Source: Sphingobacterium sp. B16(2022) (GTDB lineage Bacteria; Bacteroidota; Bacteroidia; Sphingobacteriales; Sphingobacteriaceae). Taken from it: a stretch of DNA of 64,000 bases. A program made the translations under genes and the position numbers. The notes under the pieces were generated by a model. The model was not told the origin of the DNA. It saw only the letters and a program-made list of their open reading frames with translations, and made no database searches. Numbering within the stretch: position 1 is the stretch's first letter; every line of letters begins with the position of its first letter. The stretch is taken from NCBI RefSeq assembly GCF_012030425.1, contig NZ_JAAUVN010000006.1, positions 268,271-332,270 on the forward strand, in the 5' to 3' direction. Shown here piece after piece: positions 27,593-36,129 of this stretch.

Positions 27593-27922
27593 ATGAATTG
27601 GATATTATTAATTTTAGGTGGGTTATTTGAAATTGGGTTTACCACCTGCTTAGGAAAGGCAAAACAAAGCGAAGGTTCTGCCATGTATCTTTGGTATTTC
27701 GGATTTGTCCTTTCCCTGTTTTTAAGCATGGGTTTACTAATCAAAGCAACGCAAACATTACCGCTCGGTACGGCGTATGCAGTTTGGACAGGAATTGGTG
27801 CCGTAGGAACAGTTTTGATCGGAATCTTCTTCTTTAAAGAACCTGCAGATTTTTGGCGCATATTCTTCATTTTCACTCTTATCGCATCTATTGTAGGCTT
27901 GAAGGCAGTTTCTTCACATTAA
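27593..27922 (+). CDS. SMR family small exporter (SugE/Gdx-like)
   Basis: The 109-residue protein has four membrane helices, the essential glutamate in ILLILGGLFEIGFTTCLGKA (residue 13) and the family stretch PLGTAYAVWTGIGAVGTVLI. These features, with the short cytoplasmic ends, suit the SugE/Gdx branch that exports guanidinium or quaternary ammonium compounds rather than the EmrE branch; substrate assignment is inference. No guanidine riboswitch fits in the 61-bp gap to the CRP/Fnr gene. Confidence 0.88.
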   Translation: MNWILLILGGLFEIGFTTCLGKAKQSEGSAMYLWYFGFVLSLFLSMGLLIKATQTLPLGTAYAVWTGIGAVGTVLIGIFFFKEPADFWRIFFIFTLIASIVGLKAVSSH

Positions 27923-27957
27923 GCGATAGAACTATTATTAAATCGACAAAATTTCTT

Positions 27958-27965
27958 TACTTTTG
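27958..27965 (+). promoter_or_regulatory. Candidate -7 promoter element for prfA
   Basis: TACTTTTG matches TAnnTTTG, 49 bp before the prfA ATG. No -33 box is clear. Confidence 0.4.
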
Positions 27966-28014
27966 TAAGCTTAAAAGCTCTTGCGCATGTCGTAGAGTTT
28001 GAATAATGTGAATT

Positions 28015-29088
28015 ATGTTAGAAAAATTACAGGCGATAAAAGAAAGATGGGAAGAAGTGGAGGCTGAATTAAGCAATCCAGAGACCATCAAAGATATGAA
28101 GCGTTTTGCCAAATTAAATAAAGAGTACAAAGATTTGGGCAAAATCGTAGATCAGTACCATATTTACAGAAATATGGTAAGCAATATCGATACCAATAAA
28201 GATATTATCAGCAATGAGAAAGATCAAGAACTTCGCGATATGGCGAAAGAAGAGCTTGATGAATTATTAGTTGCAAAAGAAGAGAAGGAAGATGAAATCC
28301 GCATGATGCTGATTCCGAAAGATCCGGAAGATGACAAAAATGCAATTTTAGAGATTCGTGGTGGTACTGGTGGTGATGAAGCAGCATTATTTGCCGGTGA
28401 TTTATACCGTATGTATACCCGTTTCTTTGAAACCAAAGGCTGGAAAGTTGAGGTTATGGATGTGACGGAAGGAACTTCTGGTGGCTATAAAGAGGTAATC
28501 TTAAAAGTAATGGGTGAAGATACTTACGGGCAATTGAAATATGAATCGGGTGTACACCGTGTACAACGTGTGCCTGATACAGAAACTCAAGGTCGTGTCC
28601 ATACTTCTGCGGCATCTGTTGCTGTTCTTCCAGAAGCTGAAGAGGTGGATGTTGACATCAACCCAGGAGATGTTGAGATGCATACGTCACGTTCAGGCGG
28701 TGCCGGTGGTCAGAACGTCAATAAGGTAGAAACAAAAGTACAGTTGACTCACAAACCTTCGGGTATTGTAGTGGTATGTCAAGTAGAACGTTCTCAATTA
28801 GCGAACCGTGAATTGGCAATGGAAATGCTCCGTACTAAACTTTACGAGATCGAATTGAACAAAAAGAACGGCGATATTGCTGCAAAAAGAAAAACTTTAG
28901 TCTCAACCGGTGACCGTTCTGCAAAAATTCGTACTTATAACTACCCTCAGGGAAGATTTACAGAGCACCGTATTGGAATGACAACATACAATTTACCAGC
29001 TATTTTGGACGGTGATATTCAGCCGATTATCGATGCATTACAGTTCGCTGAGAATGCAGAAAAGATGAAAGACGGAGCCGTAGACTAG
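28015..29088 (+). CDS. prfA: Peptide chain release factor 1
   Basis: The 357-residue protein has the catalytic GGQ in HTSRSGGAGGQNVNKVETKV and the stop-codon recognition region GVHRVQRVPDTETQGRVHTS, where the PxT tripeptide reads PDT. RF1 recognises UAA and UAG and releases the peptide from the ribosome. The ATG begins MLEKLQAIKERWEEVE, the expected N-terminus. The gene lies directly upstream of the tRNA-Asp cluster and is not part of an evident operon with it. Confidence 0.97.
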   Translation: MLEKLQAIKERWEEVEAELSNPETIKDMKRFAKLNKEYKDLGKIVDQYHIYRNMVSNIDTNKDIISNEKDQELRDMAKEELDELLVAKEEKEDEIRMMLIPKDPEDDKNAILEIRGGTGGDEAALFAGDLYRMYTRFFETKGWKVEVMDVTEGTSGGYKEVILKVMGEDTYGQLKYESGVHRVQRVPDTETQGRVHTSAASVAVLPEAEEVDVDINPGDVEMHTSRSGGAGGQNVNKVETKVQLTHKPSGIVVVCQVERSQLANRELAMEMLRTKLYEIELNKKNGDIAAKRKTLVSTGDRSAKIRTYNYPQGRFTEHRIGMTTYNLPAILDGDIQPIIDALQFAENAEKMKDGAVD

Positions 29089-29128
29089 TTTTTTTAAAAA
29101 TAATATTAGCAAATAAAGAAATAAACGC

Positions 29129-29136
29129 TATATTTG
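29129..29136 (+). promoter_or_regulatory. Candidate -7 promoter element of the tRNA-Asp cluster
   Basis: TATATTTG matches TAnnTTTG and ends 25 bp before the first tRNA. The -33 position reads TTAG, so only the -7 match is strong. Confidence 0.5.
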
Positions 29137-29161
29137 CACACCTTCAAGAGAGAAGGTAAAC

Positions 29162-29238
29162 GGTCTGGTAGTTCAGCTGGTTAGAATACATGCCTGTCAC
29201 GCATGGGGTCGCGGGTTCGAGTCCCGTCCAGACCGCCA
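29162..29238 (+). tRNA. tRNA-Asp (GTC), copy 1
   Basis: A complete 77-nt cloverleaf. The acceptor stem is GGTCTGG with CCAGACC, the anticodon stem CATGC/GCATG encloses GTC at 29196-29198, and GCCA at the 3' end includes encoded CCA. It is first of four tandem copies with identical bodies. Confidence 0.98.
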
Positions 29239-29286
29239 GAAATAAGAGAGTAATCTCGAATAGTTCTTTAACAACATTTAAAATTT

Positions 29287-29363
29287 GGTCCGGTAGTTCA
29301 GCTGGTTAGAATACATGCCTGTCACGCATGGGGTCGCGGGTTCGAGTCCCGTCCGGACCGCCA
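29287..29363 (+). tRNA. tRNA-Asp (GTC), copy 2
   Basis: Identical to copy 1 except for the acceptor pair at position 5:68, which is C-G instead of T-A (GGTCCGG with CCGGACC). CCA is encoded. It is 48 bp downstream of copy 1. Confidence 0.98.
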
Positions 29364-29389
29364 ATTTTAAATAACATTTTACATTTTTC

Positions 29390-29466
29390 GGTCTGGTAGT
29401 TCAGCTGGTTAGAATACATGCCTGTCACGCATGGGGTCGCGGGTTCGAGTCCCGTCCAGACCGCCA
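29390..29466 (+). tRNA. tRNA-Asp (GTC), copy 3
   Basis: The acceptor stem matches copy 1 (GGTCTGG with CCAGACC). CCA is encoded. It is 26 bp downstream of copy 2. Confidence 0.98.
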
Positions 29467-29480
29467 AAAAAAGTAAAAAC

Positions 29481-29554
29481 GGTCCGGTAGTTCAGCTGGT
29501 TAGAATACATGCCTGTCACGCATGGGGTCGCGGGTTCGAGTCCCGTCCGGACCG
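29481..29554 (+). tRNA. tRNA-Asp (GTC), copy 4, no encoded CCA
   Basis: The acceptor stem matches copy 2 (GGTCCGG with CCGGACC). After the discriminator G the sequence reads CTG, not CCA, so the 3' end must be added by tRNA nucleotidyltransferase. It is 14 bp downstream of copy 3. Confidence 0.97.
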
Positions 29555-29561
29555 CTGGAAT

Positions 29562-29596
29562 AAAAAAGCTTTCAATGCAAATTGAAAGCTTTTTTT
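29562..29596 (+). terminator. Terminator of the tRNA-Asp cluster
   Basis: A perfect 15-bp stem (29562-29576 with 29581-29595, loop GCAA) ends in a T tract, so all four tRNAs can be one transcript. Confidence 0.85.
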
Positions 29597-29904
29597 GTTT
29601 ATATAGGACTTCTCCCTAATTCACCTGTTCTTTTTTATTACATTTTCTATAGATAGCTTTTAGTATAGCTATACGAAATATGCATAACGTAAAACATGTT
29701 CAACATCTTGAACATCTAAATACCCTATTATTTTAACGTTTTTAATCTATTTTTCAAACTCAGAGATAGATCTAGCAGATTATTGTGGTAACTCGTCCCT
29801 AAATATCATTTTTGACTCATAATAGCGCAAGACAAGCTTATCATTGGCTAACTGTCTAAATTAAATGTACAATCTAAAATTCCTATCAATATATAGATAC
29901 AGAC

Positions 29905-29951
29905 AAAAAAAGAAGCCTTAATATGCAAGGCATAAGAAGGCTTCTCTTTTG
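29905..29951 (-). terminator. Terminator of the GH2 gene
   Basis: Read leftward, AGAAGCCTT pairs with AAGGCTTCT around a 17-nt loop and is followed by a run of seven T. Confidence 0.75.
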
Positions 29952-29967
29952 TTTTATTATAAAGCTA

Positions 29968-32900
29968 TTATTCTGCGCTCACAGAGAATTCCGCCGCTGC
30001 AGCAAAGTCTTGTCCATTTTGCGAACTTAATGCTGTAAAACGAATAAAACGACCTTTTACTGGCTTAGCCAAAGTTACGGTCTTCGGTTTTCCGTTATTT
30101 TCGAAATTACTTTCAGCAACTGGCTCGCTCCAATTCTTACCATCTGTACTCACTTGCAATTTATAGCCTTTAATGGTACCATTACCACCACCTTGACGTG
30201 GGGTATAGGTAAAAGCTTTAATGGTTTTAATTGCATTCGCATCAAAATCTACCCAATGCGGATATTGTGCCACAGTAACAGAATACATCGAATGCCAAAT
30301 TGTACTTGGATCACCATCTAATAAATTAGAAGCTTCACCTTCCCCTGTTTCTTCACTCGAAGCAAATACAACTTGCATCGGGATACTTTCTATTTTAGGA
30401 AATTGGAAGGAAGCTTTCAATTTCTCATTGCCCTTTGCCCATGCTGTCACAATACCACCTTCACGTAAGTTAACAGGAGCTTTGTATATTTGTGGTTTTC
30501 CTTTACCAATGGTATAATATAGTTCCGCACCTACCTGCTCACTTGCGATATGCAAGTCACCGTTACGGCTTCTTGACACCGAGATCGGCACATCACCCGC
30601 TAGAGATACCTGAGACTTCTGACGATAATCCTGATTAGCAACAGGACGGATAATAAAGCCAAACGAAGTTGATTTTGCTTTCACACGATCTTGTTCCAAT
30701 GGAGGTCCTTGCCCACAGCTATTTCCACCCAAACCGGTAACTGCCGCATCCACATGTAAATGTGTACCTGAGCTTTTTGGTAATTTATAGGGATGACTTG
30801 CTAAGGTAACTTCCATCTCGCTCCACGGTAATGCAGATGTCGACATATGATCTTTGGCAATAAAGACCACACCAGACCCCGACTCATCCGTTAAAGCTGT
30901 CCAACGCACCTCTTCATTATTACTCATACTTTGAGGATTGGGCCATGGAACAAATTGGTCTTTAACCGTACTCGTATGTAACTCTATATTCTGTGCAGTT
31001 TTACGGTCTGCATAGTTATTGATCGGTCCTCTTCCGTAATACGTATAGTTGCTATATTGTTCTGGTAGCTGCAAACCATAACCTAATCGGGCTAAAGCTA
31101 ACGTTTCATCATTGGATGTTACATTAGCGGCTAATTCGAGCGAACCATCTTGATATACTGTCCAGACCTGATTTGTTGTAAACTTGAAGTCATTAGCGCC
31201 AAAAGGTTTGTCTTTATGTTCTTCAATCGTATATGTTCCAGAAGTACCACCATGAATAGTCGCTGCATTAGGCGCTTGCGATTCGACCATAAATGATAAT
31301 ATGATTGCTCCATCTTGTCTCTTGTAGATCGAGCTGGATAATGCTTTATGCTTCAGATTATGTAAGCCCTTTTGAAACCATTGCTGATAAGCCCAGTTAT
31401 CATTATCTACTGGTGCACGGAAAGCATCTAATTTAGGTCCCTCACCGTCACGAATAACCTGTTTTCCAGCATAGTTTAGGCTATAAATACTACCATTTTC
31501 CGTATCAAACTTAATAATGAAATCTGAACCTTTAATTACTTTTAACTTTTGTTCATCAACGATGCTTAGTTTAGCATTTGTCTGAACAGCAGCTATAGTA
31601 GGTTTTTCACTTGCAGCTTTAACAAACAACTGTTCCTCCATCTGTAAATATCCTTTAGCTGCCCATAATTGATCTTTAGCTAATAAGAACTGTATTTTAA
31701 CAAAGTATTCCGATTGTTTATTTAATTTTTGAAAGTCCAAAGGTAATGTAACCACTTTCTTCTCACGTGCTCCAACTGTTTCACCCTTTACTACTGAGAC
31801 AGGCTTCTGTATCTCCACACCATTTTCATATAAAGACCAAACGATATCGTAATCTACTAAAGAAACAAAATAGTTCTTATTAAAGATTTCTATTTTACCC
31901 TGTGCAATATCAACAGCCTTAACGCCCACATTCTGGTAAACTTTCTTTACCTCATAATATTGTGGCTTTGGCTTCATATCTGCGAAAATCAAACCATTAT
32001 TGACAAATGTTCCATCATTAGGTTTATCACCAAAATCACCTCCATAAGCAAAGAACTTTTCACCAGACTGTTTATCATAATAATACATGGCCTGATCGAT
32101 CCAATCCCAAGTAGCTCCGCCCATAAAGAAATTTGTCGATTCAATTGCTTCCCAATAATCAATCAGGTTACCTGATGCATTCCCCATAGAGTGTGCATAT
32201 TCGGAAATATGGAACGGGTATTTCATCTTAAACTGCCCTTTTACAGCTTGACGAACCCATTCGATCGAAGGGTATTGGTTCGACCCCATATCAACGATAT
32301 TATTATTACGCTCGTACTGAACAGGACGTGATGTATCAAATTTTTTAATCGCATCATATGCCGCTACAAAGTTGTTTCCAGGGCCGGCCTCATTACCCAA
32401 TGACCAGAGAACAATAGAAGGATGATTTACATTTGCATGAACCATCTCCAAGTTACGTGCTACGTGTGCATTCTTCCATTCCGGAGGGTGTGAAAGAGAA
32501 GCATCGCCATAGTAATATTCATGACTTTCAATATTAGCCTCATCTTCTAAATAGATTCCGTATTTATCACATAAGTAATACCAATATGGATCATCTGGAT
32601 AATGTGAATTACGAACATGATTGATATTCGCTTTCTTCATCAAGATAATTTCTTGCTCCATCTGCTCATGTGTCACCACTTTTCCTTTCTCAGGATTTGA
32701 TTCATGGCGATTTACCCCTTTCAATTTTACAGTTTTGCCATTTACAAAGAAATAACGTCCTGCCAAACCAAACTCATCATCAGAAGCCTTTGTATCTTTA
32801 ATTTCCACTTTACGGAAACCAACGTAAAGAGAAGATGTTTCTATTGTACGGTTTTTACTATCTTTTAATTCAGCAACAAGTGTGTACCGGTATGGGCGCT

Positions 32901-34017
32901 CTGCTGACCATTTATTGGGGTTTTCAACTTGAAGAGAAGCTTTCACGATAGATGAGGTATTCGGATTAACATCTACCACATCACTCGATACCAAAATAGA
33001 TTTTACAGCTGTATTAACATCGCTATAAAGTTCATTCGCATAAAGACTATATTTAATCTGATGACCTTTAGCAACTTTTTTATCTTTATTTAAGATTTCA
33101 GCTTTAATACTTAAAGTTCCATTTTGATACTTTTCATCCAGATATGGAATGGCGACAACATCACGAATCTGAACCTTCGGCTTTGCTGTTAAAGCGACAG
33201 TTCTAAATATCCCCGGAAGACGGAACATATCCTGAGCCTCAATAAAAGAAGCATCTGAATTCCTGTACACTTCTACGGCGACAACATTTTCACCTTTCTT
33301 ATTCAAATAATCAGTGATATTAAAAGAAGCTACATTACGTGAGTTTTTTGAAAAACCGATGTACTTCCCATTGATCCATAGATAAAAAAATGAATCTACT
33401 CCATCAAAATTAATATAGATATCACGGCCGTCCCAATTGGTTGGCACCTCAAATGAGCGTCTATAAGATCCGACTTCATTTCTATAGATATACGTTGTCC
33501 AATGCTTCGGAGGAGTACGCATAACACCTCCGCGCCAGTCATCCACTTTTACCTGATGTTGAAAAATAACAGGTTGGTTAACATAGATCGGTACACCATA
33601 TTTTAAAGTGCCATCTTTTTGAATGCCCGCTATATTCCAGCTCATTGGAACACCAACATTATCCCAAGCTGTTACATCTGCTTGAGGATCAAAAAAATTC
33701 TTCGGTCTTTCATCAGGAGTTTTTACCCAATTAAATTTCCAGGTACCGTTTAAAGACTTCCAATACTCACTATTTTCCGGTAATACTTTACGAGCCTTAT
33801 CAGCATCTTTAAAAGAGAAAAAATAAGCATAGGGTTGCTCCTTATTGAGCGCGAGGTCTTGGGGAGACTCCCACTCTTTACCTGTTGGAATCGTTTCGAC
33901 CCCATAACGAAAGCCCGCAATCGGATCTCCGATTTGTGCGTTCACCTGAAAGGCCGATGCTAATAAAACTGCCATGACACAGCTTATTCGCATAGATAAT
34001 GATTTGATCATATTCAT
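29968..34017 (-). CDS. Secreted GH2 beta-galactosidase with C-terminal F5/8-type module
   Basis: The 1349-residue protein has a signal peptide (to AFQVNAQ, residue 28), then the full LacZ-type GH2 layout. The acid/base Glu is 543 in WSLGNEAGPGNN and the nucleophile Glu is 606 in HISEYAHSMGNASG. A beta-galactosidase small-chain domain covers about residues 835-1120 (FRAPVDNDNWAYQQW, YYGRGPINNYADRKTA, GGNSCGQGP). Two extra parts follow: a chitobiase-C-like segment (GAELYYTIGKGKPQIYKAPV) and a discoidin-like module (ASNLLDGDPSTIWHSMYS to FIRFTALSSQ). It should remove beta-galactosyl residues from glycans in the periplasm, the end module aiding binding. It is a single leftward gene. Confidence 0.93.
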   Translation of the reverse strand: MNMIKSLSMRISCVMAVLLASAFQVNAQIGDPIAGFRYGVETIPTGKEWESPQDLALNKEQPYAYFFSFKDADKARKVLPENSEYWKSLNGTWKFNWVKTPDERPKNFFDPQADVTAWDNVGVPMSWNIAGIQKDGTLKYGVPIYVNQPVIFQHQVKVDDWRGGVMRTPPKHWTTYIYRNEVGSYRRSFEVPTNWDGRDIYINFDGVDSFFYLWINGKYIGFSKNSRNVASFNITDYLNKKGENVVAVEVYRNSDASFIEAQDMFRLPGIFRTVALTAKPKVQIRDVVAIPYLDEKYQNGTLSIKAEILNKDKKVAKGHQIKYSLYANELYSDVNTAVKSILVSSDVVDVNPNTSSIVKASLQVENPNKWSAERPYRYTLVAELKDSKNRTIETSSLYVGFRKVEIKDTKASDDEFGLAGRYFFVNGKTVKLKGVNRHESNPEKGKVVTHEQMEQEIILMKKANINHVRNSHYPDDPYWYYLCDKYGIYLEDEANIESHEYYYGDASLSHPPEWKNAHVARNLEMVHANVNHPSIVLWSLGNEAGPGNNFVAAYDAIKKFDTSRPVQYERNNNIVDMGSNQYPSIEWVRQAVKGQFKMKYPFHISEYAHSMGNASGNLIDYWEAIESTNFFMGGATWDWIDQAMYYYDKQSGEKFFAYGGDFGDKPNDGTFVNNGLIFADMKPKPQYYEVKKVYQNVGVKAVDIAQGKIEIFNKNYFVSLVDYDIVWSLYENGVEIQKPVSVVKGETVGAREKKVVTLPLDFQKLNKQSEYFVKIQFLLAKDQLWAAKGYLQMEEQLFVKAASEKPTIAAVQTNAKLSIVDEQKLKVIKGSDFIIKFDTENGSIYSLNYAGKQVIRDGEGPKLDAFRAPVDNDNWAYQQWFQKGLHNLKHKALSSSIYKRQDGAIILSFMVESQAPNAATIHGGTSGTYTIEEHKDKPFGANDFKFTTNQVWTVYQDGSLELAANVTSNDETLALARLGYGLQLPEQYSNYTYYGRGPINNYADRKTAQNIELHTSTVKDQFVPWPNPQSMSNNEEVRWTALTDESGSGVVFIAKDHMSTSALPWSEMEVTLASHPYKLPKSSGTHLHVDAAVTGLGGNSCGQGPPLEQDRVKAKSTSFGFIIRPVANQDYRQKSQVSLAGDVPISVSRSRNGDLHIASEQVGAELYYTIGKGKPQIYKAPVNLREGGIVTAWAKGNEKLKASFQFPKIESIPMQVVFASSEETGEGEASNLLDGDPSTIWHSMYSVTVAQYPHWVDFDANAIKTIKAFTYTPRQGGGNGTIKGYKLQVSTDGKNWSEPVAESNFENNGKPKTVTLAKPVKGRFIRFTALSSQNGQDFAAAAEFSVSAE

Positions 34018-34350
34018 TTATTAAATAGAGGTTGTCCACAAAAATATAAGCAATATAATGAAATACAAGTAGCTACAATTAATCATTCGATTGCGTAAAA
34101 TTTATATATATAAAGATGGATAAGTTCCATTCTGTTCAAAAAGTTAATTAGGAAAGCTTCATAAACGGCTGAGTGCCCAAAATCAAAAATAAACTTGATG
34201 CACACGAAACCGCTATTTTTTTCGTTTAAAAAATTTACGCTTATCAAAAAAAAAGAGTAGGTTTGGCCCTACGTAGAATGGGTTTTTCTACCAAACAACA
34301 CAAATATTAAACTCGTTGGGTTACTATTAGTTATATTAAGGTATTAATAG
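34018..34350. other. Divergent control region of GH2 and sigma factor genes
   Basis: About 333 bp with no gene. It contains the leftward GH2 promoter and, 50-95 bp before the sigma factor start, two adjacent small hairpins (34257-34272 and 34273-34291). Confidence 0.6.
34039..34068 (-). promoter_or_regulatory. Promoter of the GH2 gene
   Basis: Read leftward: TTG (34066-34068), a 19-bp spacer, then TATTTTTG (34039-34046), 21 bp before the ATG. Confidence 0.6.
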
Positions 34351-34920
34351 GTGAGTAAGATCAGTAAATCAAATAAGCTCGAGAATGATGAGCAAATCAT
34401 AGCCGGTATTAAATCGGGTAGTAGTATTGCATTGGATGCAATATATGAATTATACTATCCATCTATTGCCCATATGATTTCTCAAAATAACGGAAGCGAA
34501 GATGAGGCAAAAGATATCTTCCAAGAGGCCGTGATTGTTCTTTATGACAAGGTTTCTAAAGGTAATTTTGAATTAAGCAGTAAACTTAAAACCTATCTAT
34601 ATTCGATTTGCCGAAGACTTTGGCTTAAGCAGTTAAATCGTGCAGGTTTTGGATCAGTAGATATCCGAGGTTATGAAGATTCGTTACCGGATAACGATGA
34701 TATCGAGCGACATCAGGAGCTTGACAAAAAATTTGACCAAATGGAACACGCAATGTCTCTTTTAGGAGAACCTTGTAAAACCATTCTCCACGATTTCTAT
34801 ATCCAGAACCATTCCATGCAGGAGATCTGCGAGAAGTTTGGATATACCAATACTGACAATGCCAAAACTCAAAAATACAAATGCCTGCAAAGATTGAAAA
34901 AACTATTTTTCATGCAGTAA
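34351..34920 (+). CDS. ECF-type RNA polymerase sigma factor
   Basis: The 189-residue protein has a sigma-2 region (about residues 24-90; ALDAIYELYYPSIAHMI, EDEAKDIFQEAVIVLYDKV) and a sigma-4 region (about 130-187; LGEPCKTILHDFYIQNHSMQ, CEKFGYTNTDNAKTQKYKC). It directs RNA polymerase to a special promoter set. Translation must start at GTG 34351: an in-frame TAG sits directly before it and no ATG occurs in the early codons. The membrane protein downstream (20-bp gap) has an anti-sigma-like N-terminus, so it is the likely inhibitor. Targets are not visible. Confidence 0.9.
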   Translation: MSKISKSNKLENDEQIIAGIKSGSSIALDAIYELYYPSIAHMISQNNGSEDEAKDIFQEAVIVLYDKVSKGNFELSSKLKTYLYSICRRLWLKQLNRAGFGSVDIRGYEDSLPDNDDIERHQELDKKFDQMEHAMSLLGEPCKTILHDFYIQNHSMQEICEKFGYTNTDNAKTQKYKCLQRLKKLFFMQ

Positions 34921-34940
34921 AAAAATTAGTATAACAAACA

Positions 34941-36059
34941 ATGAGTATGATGAGCCAACAAGAGTTTTTTGAATTAGCAGATCGCTATCTCAGGGATGAA
35001 ATGATAAAAGAAGAGCGTGCTTCTTTCGAATCTTTCTGTGCAGAAAACCCTTCTTTCTCGGCACAGCTAACGCAACACCGTCAATTTCTTGACAATCTTA
35101 AAGATACACAGTCACGTATTGATTTTAAACAGCAACTCGCACAGTCCGCTAAAAGTTATCACCAGTCGCATCAGCAGGCGAAAGTGCTTCCGATGAAGCA
35201 AACAAAAGTAATCTCTTTATGGGAAAAATTGAAAGCAAGTTCATTAGTAGCTGCTTCGGTAGCCGTAGTTGCGGTATTTTCCACATTATGGATTTCAGGA
35301 TATTATAAGAATATTGATAAAGCAAATACAGATTACAGTGCATTGAAGCGTGACATGAATAATGTGAAGAAAGATGTCAATGAACATAATGCTGCGCTGA
35401 AAAGTATTAATAATAAGTCAACCAAAGCAAGTGAATCTTCTGTCAGTCAATATGGAGCTACAGGGTTTATGGTTTCAAATAATGGTTATGTCGTGACCAA
35501 CTACCATGTTGTAAGCGGTGCAGATTCAATATACCTGCAAAATAATAAAGGGGAATCATACAAAGCACAGGTAATCCATTCGGACGCCAGCAATGATTTA
35601 GCGATACTACTAATTGAAGATGCTAACTTTAAAAGAGGCAAAACTTTACCATACACCTTTAAAACCGCAGCATCAGATTTAGGGGAAGATATTTATACGA
35701 TAGGTTTCCCACGGGATGAGGCCGTGTACGGGCAAGGATATTTGAGTTCATCGACAGGATATGCCGGTGATACAATCGCTTATCAAATTTCAATCCCTGT
35801 TAACCCAGGAAACAGCGGTGGTCCAGTAATGGACACCAAAGGAAATGTTATCGGTATTATCTCCGGTAAACAAAGAGGGATTGATGGTGCCGGTTTTGCA
35901 ATCAAAACAAAATCGATATTGAAAGCATTAGATGAAATACCTGCCGATTCATTGCAAGGGCAAGTAAAATTAAATAAGAAAAATATGCTCTCTGGTCTTT
36001 CAAGAACAGAGCAAATAAAAAGAATGCAAGATTATATATACATGGTGAAAGTATATTAA
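34941..36059 (+). CDS. Anti-sigma-like N-terminus joined through a membrane helix to an HtrA-type protease
   Basis: The 372-residue protein has four parts. Residues 1-95 are cytoplasmic and resemble Bacteroidota anti-sigma factors (FFELADRYLRDEMIKEERAS, then FESFCAENPSF). Residues about 99-120 form a membrane helix (ASSLVAASVAVVAVFSTLW). Residues 125-160 are a probable coiled coil. Residues 165-335 are a trypsin-like domain with His 189 (VVTNYHVVSG), Asp 219 (DASNDLAILLI) and Ser 292 (NPGNSGGPVMD), spaced as in DegP. There is no PDZ domain. The 20-bp gap to the ECF gene implies a regulatory pair; that the protease responds to envelope stress and frees the sigma factor is inference. Function of the last 35 residues is unknown. 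Confidence 0.82.
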   Translation: MSMMSQQEFFELADRYLRDEMIKEERASFESFCAENPSFSAQLTQHRQFLDNLKDTQSRIDFKQQLAQSAKSYHQSHQQAKVLPMKQTKVISLWEKLKASSLVAASVAVVAVFSTLWISGYYKNIDKANTDYSALKRDMNNVKKDVNEHNAALKSINNKSTKASESSVSQYGATGFMVSNNGYVVTNYHVVSGADSIYLQNNKGESYKAQVIHSDASNDLAILLIEDANFKRGKTLPYTFKTAASDLGEDIYTIGFPRDEAVYGQGYLSSSTGYAGDTIAYQISIPVNPGNSGGPVMDTKGNVIGIISGKQRGIDGAGFAIKTKSILKALDEIPADSLQGQVKLNKKNMLSGLSRTEQIKRMQDYIYMVKVY

Positions 36060-36073
36060 TCATTTAAGACCCA

Positions 36074-36110
36074 TAAAAAAAGGCATCAATTCAAATTGAT
36101 GCCTTTTTTT
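36074..36110. terminator. Bidirectional terminator between protease and peroxiredoxin genes
   Basis: A long near-perfect stem (AAAGGCATCAAT with ATTGATGCCTTT) has A and T tracts on both sides, serving the convergent neighbours. Confidence 0.9.
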
Positions 36111-36129
36111 ATGAATAATATACTCCTAA

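Larger units (their letters stand above)
29558..29967. other. Gene-free stretch between tRNA cluster and GH2 gene
   Basis: About 410 bp. It holds the tRNA terminator near its left end and the GH2 terminator near its right end. I see no gene or clear motif in the A/T-rich middle. Confidence 0.6.

Noticed and set aside
29162..29557. Repeated units resembling a CRISPR array
   Set aside because: The repeats are complete tRNA-Asp genes of 77 nt, with uneven and short spacers.
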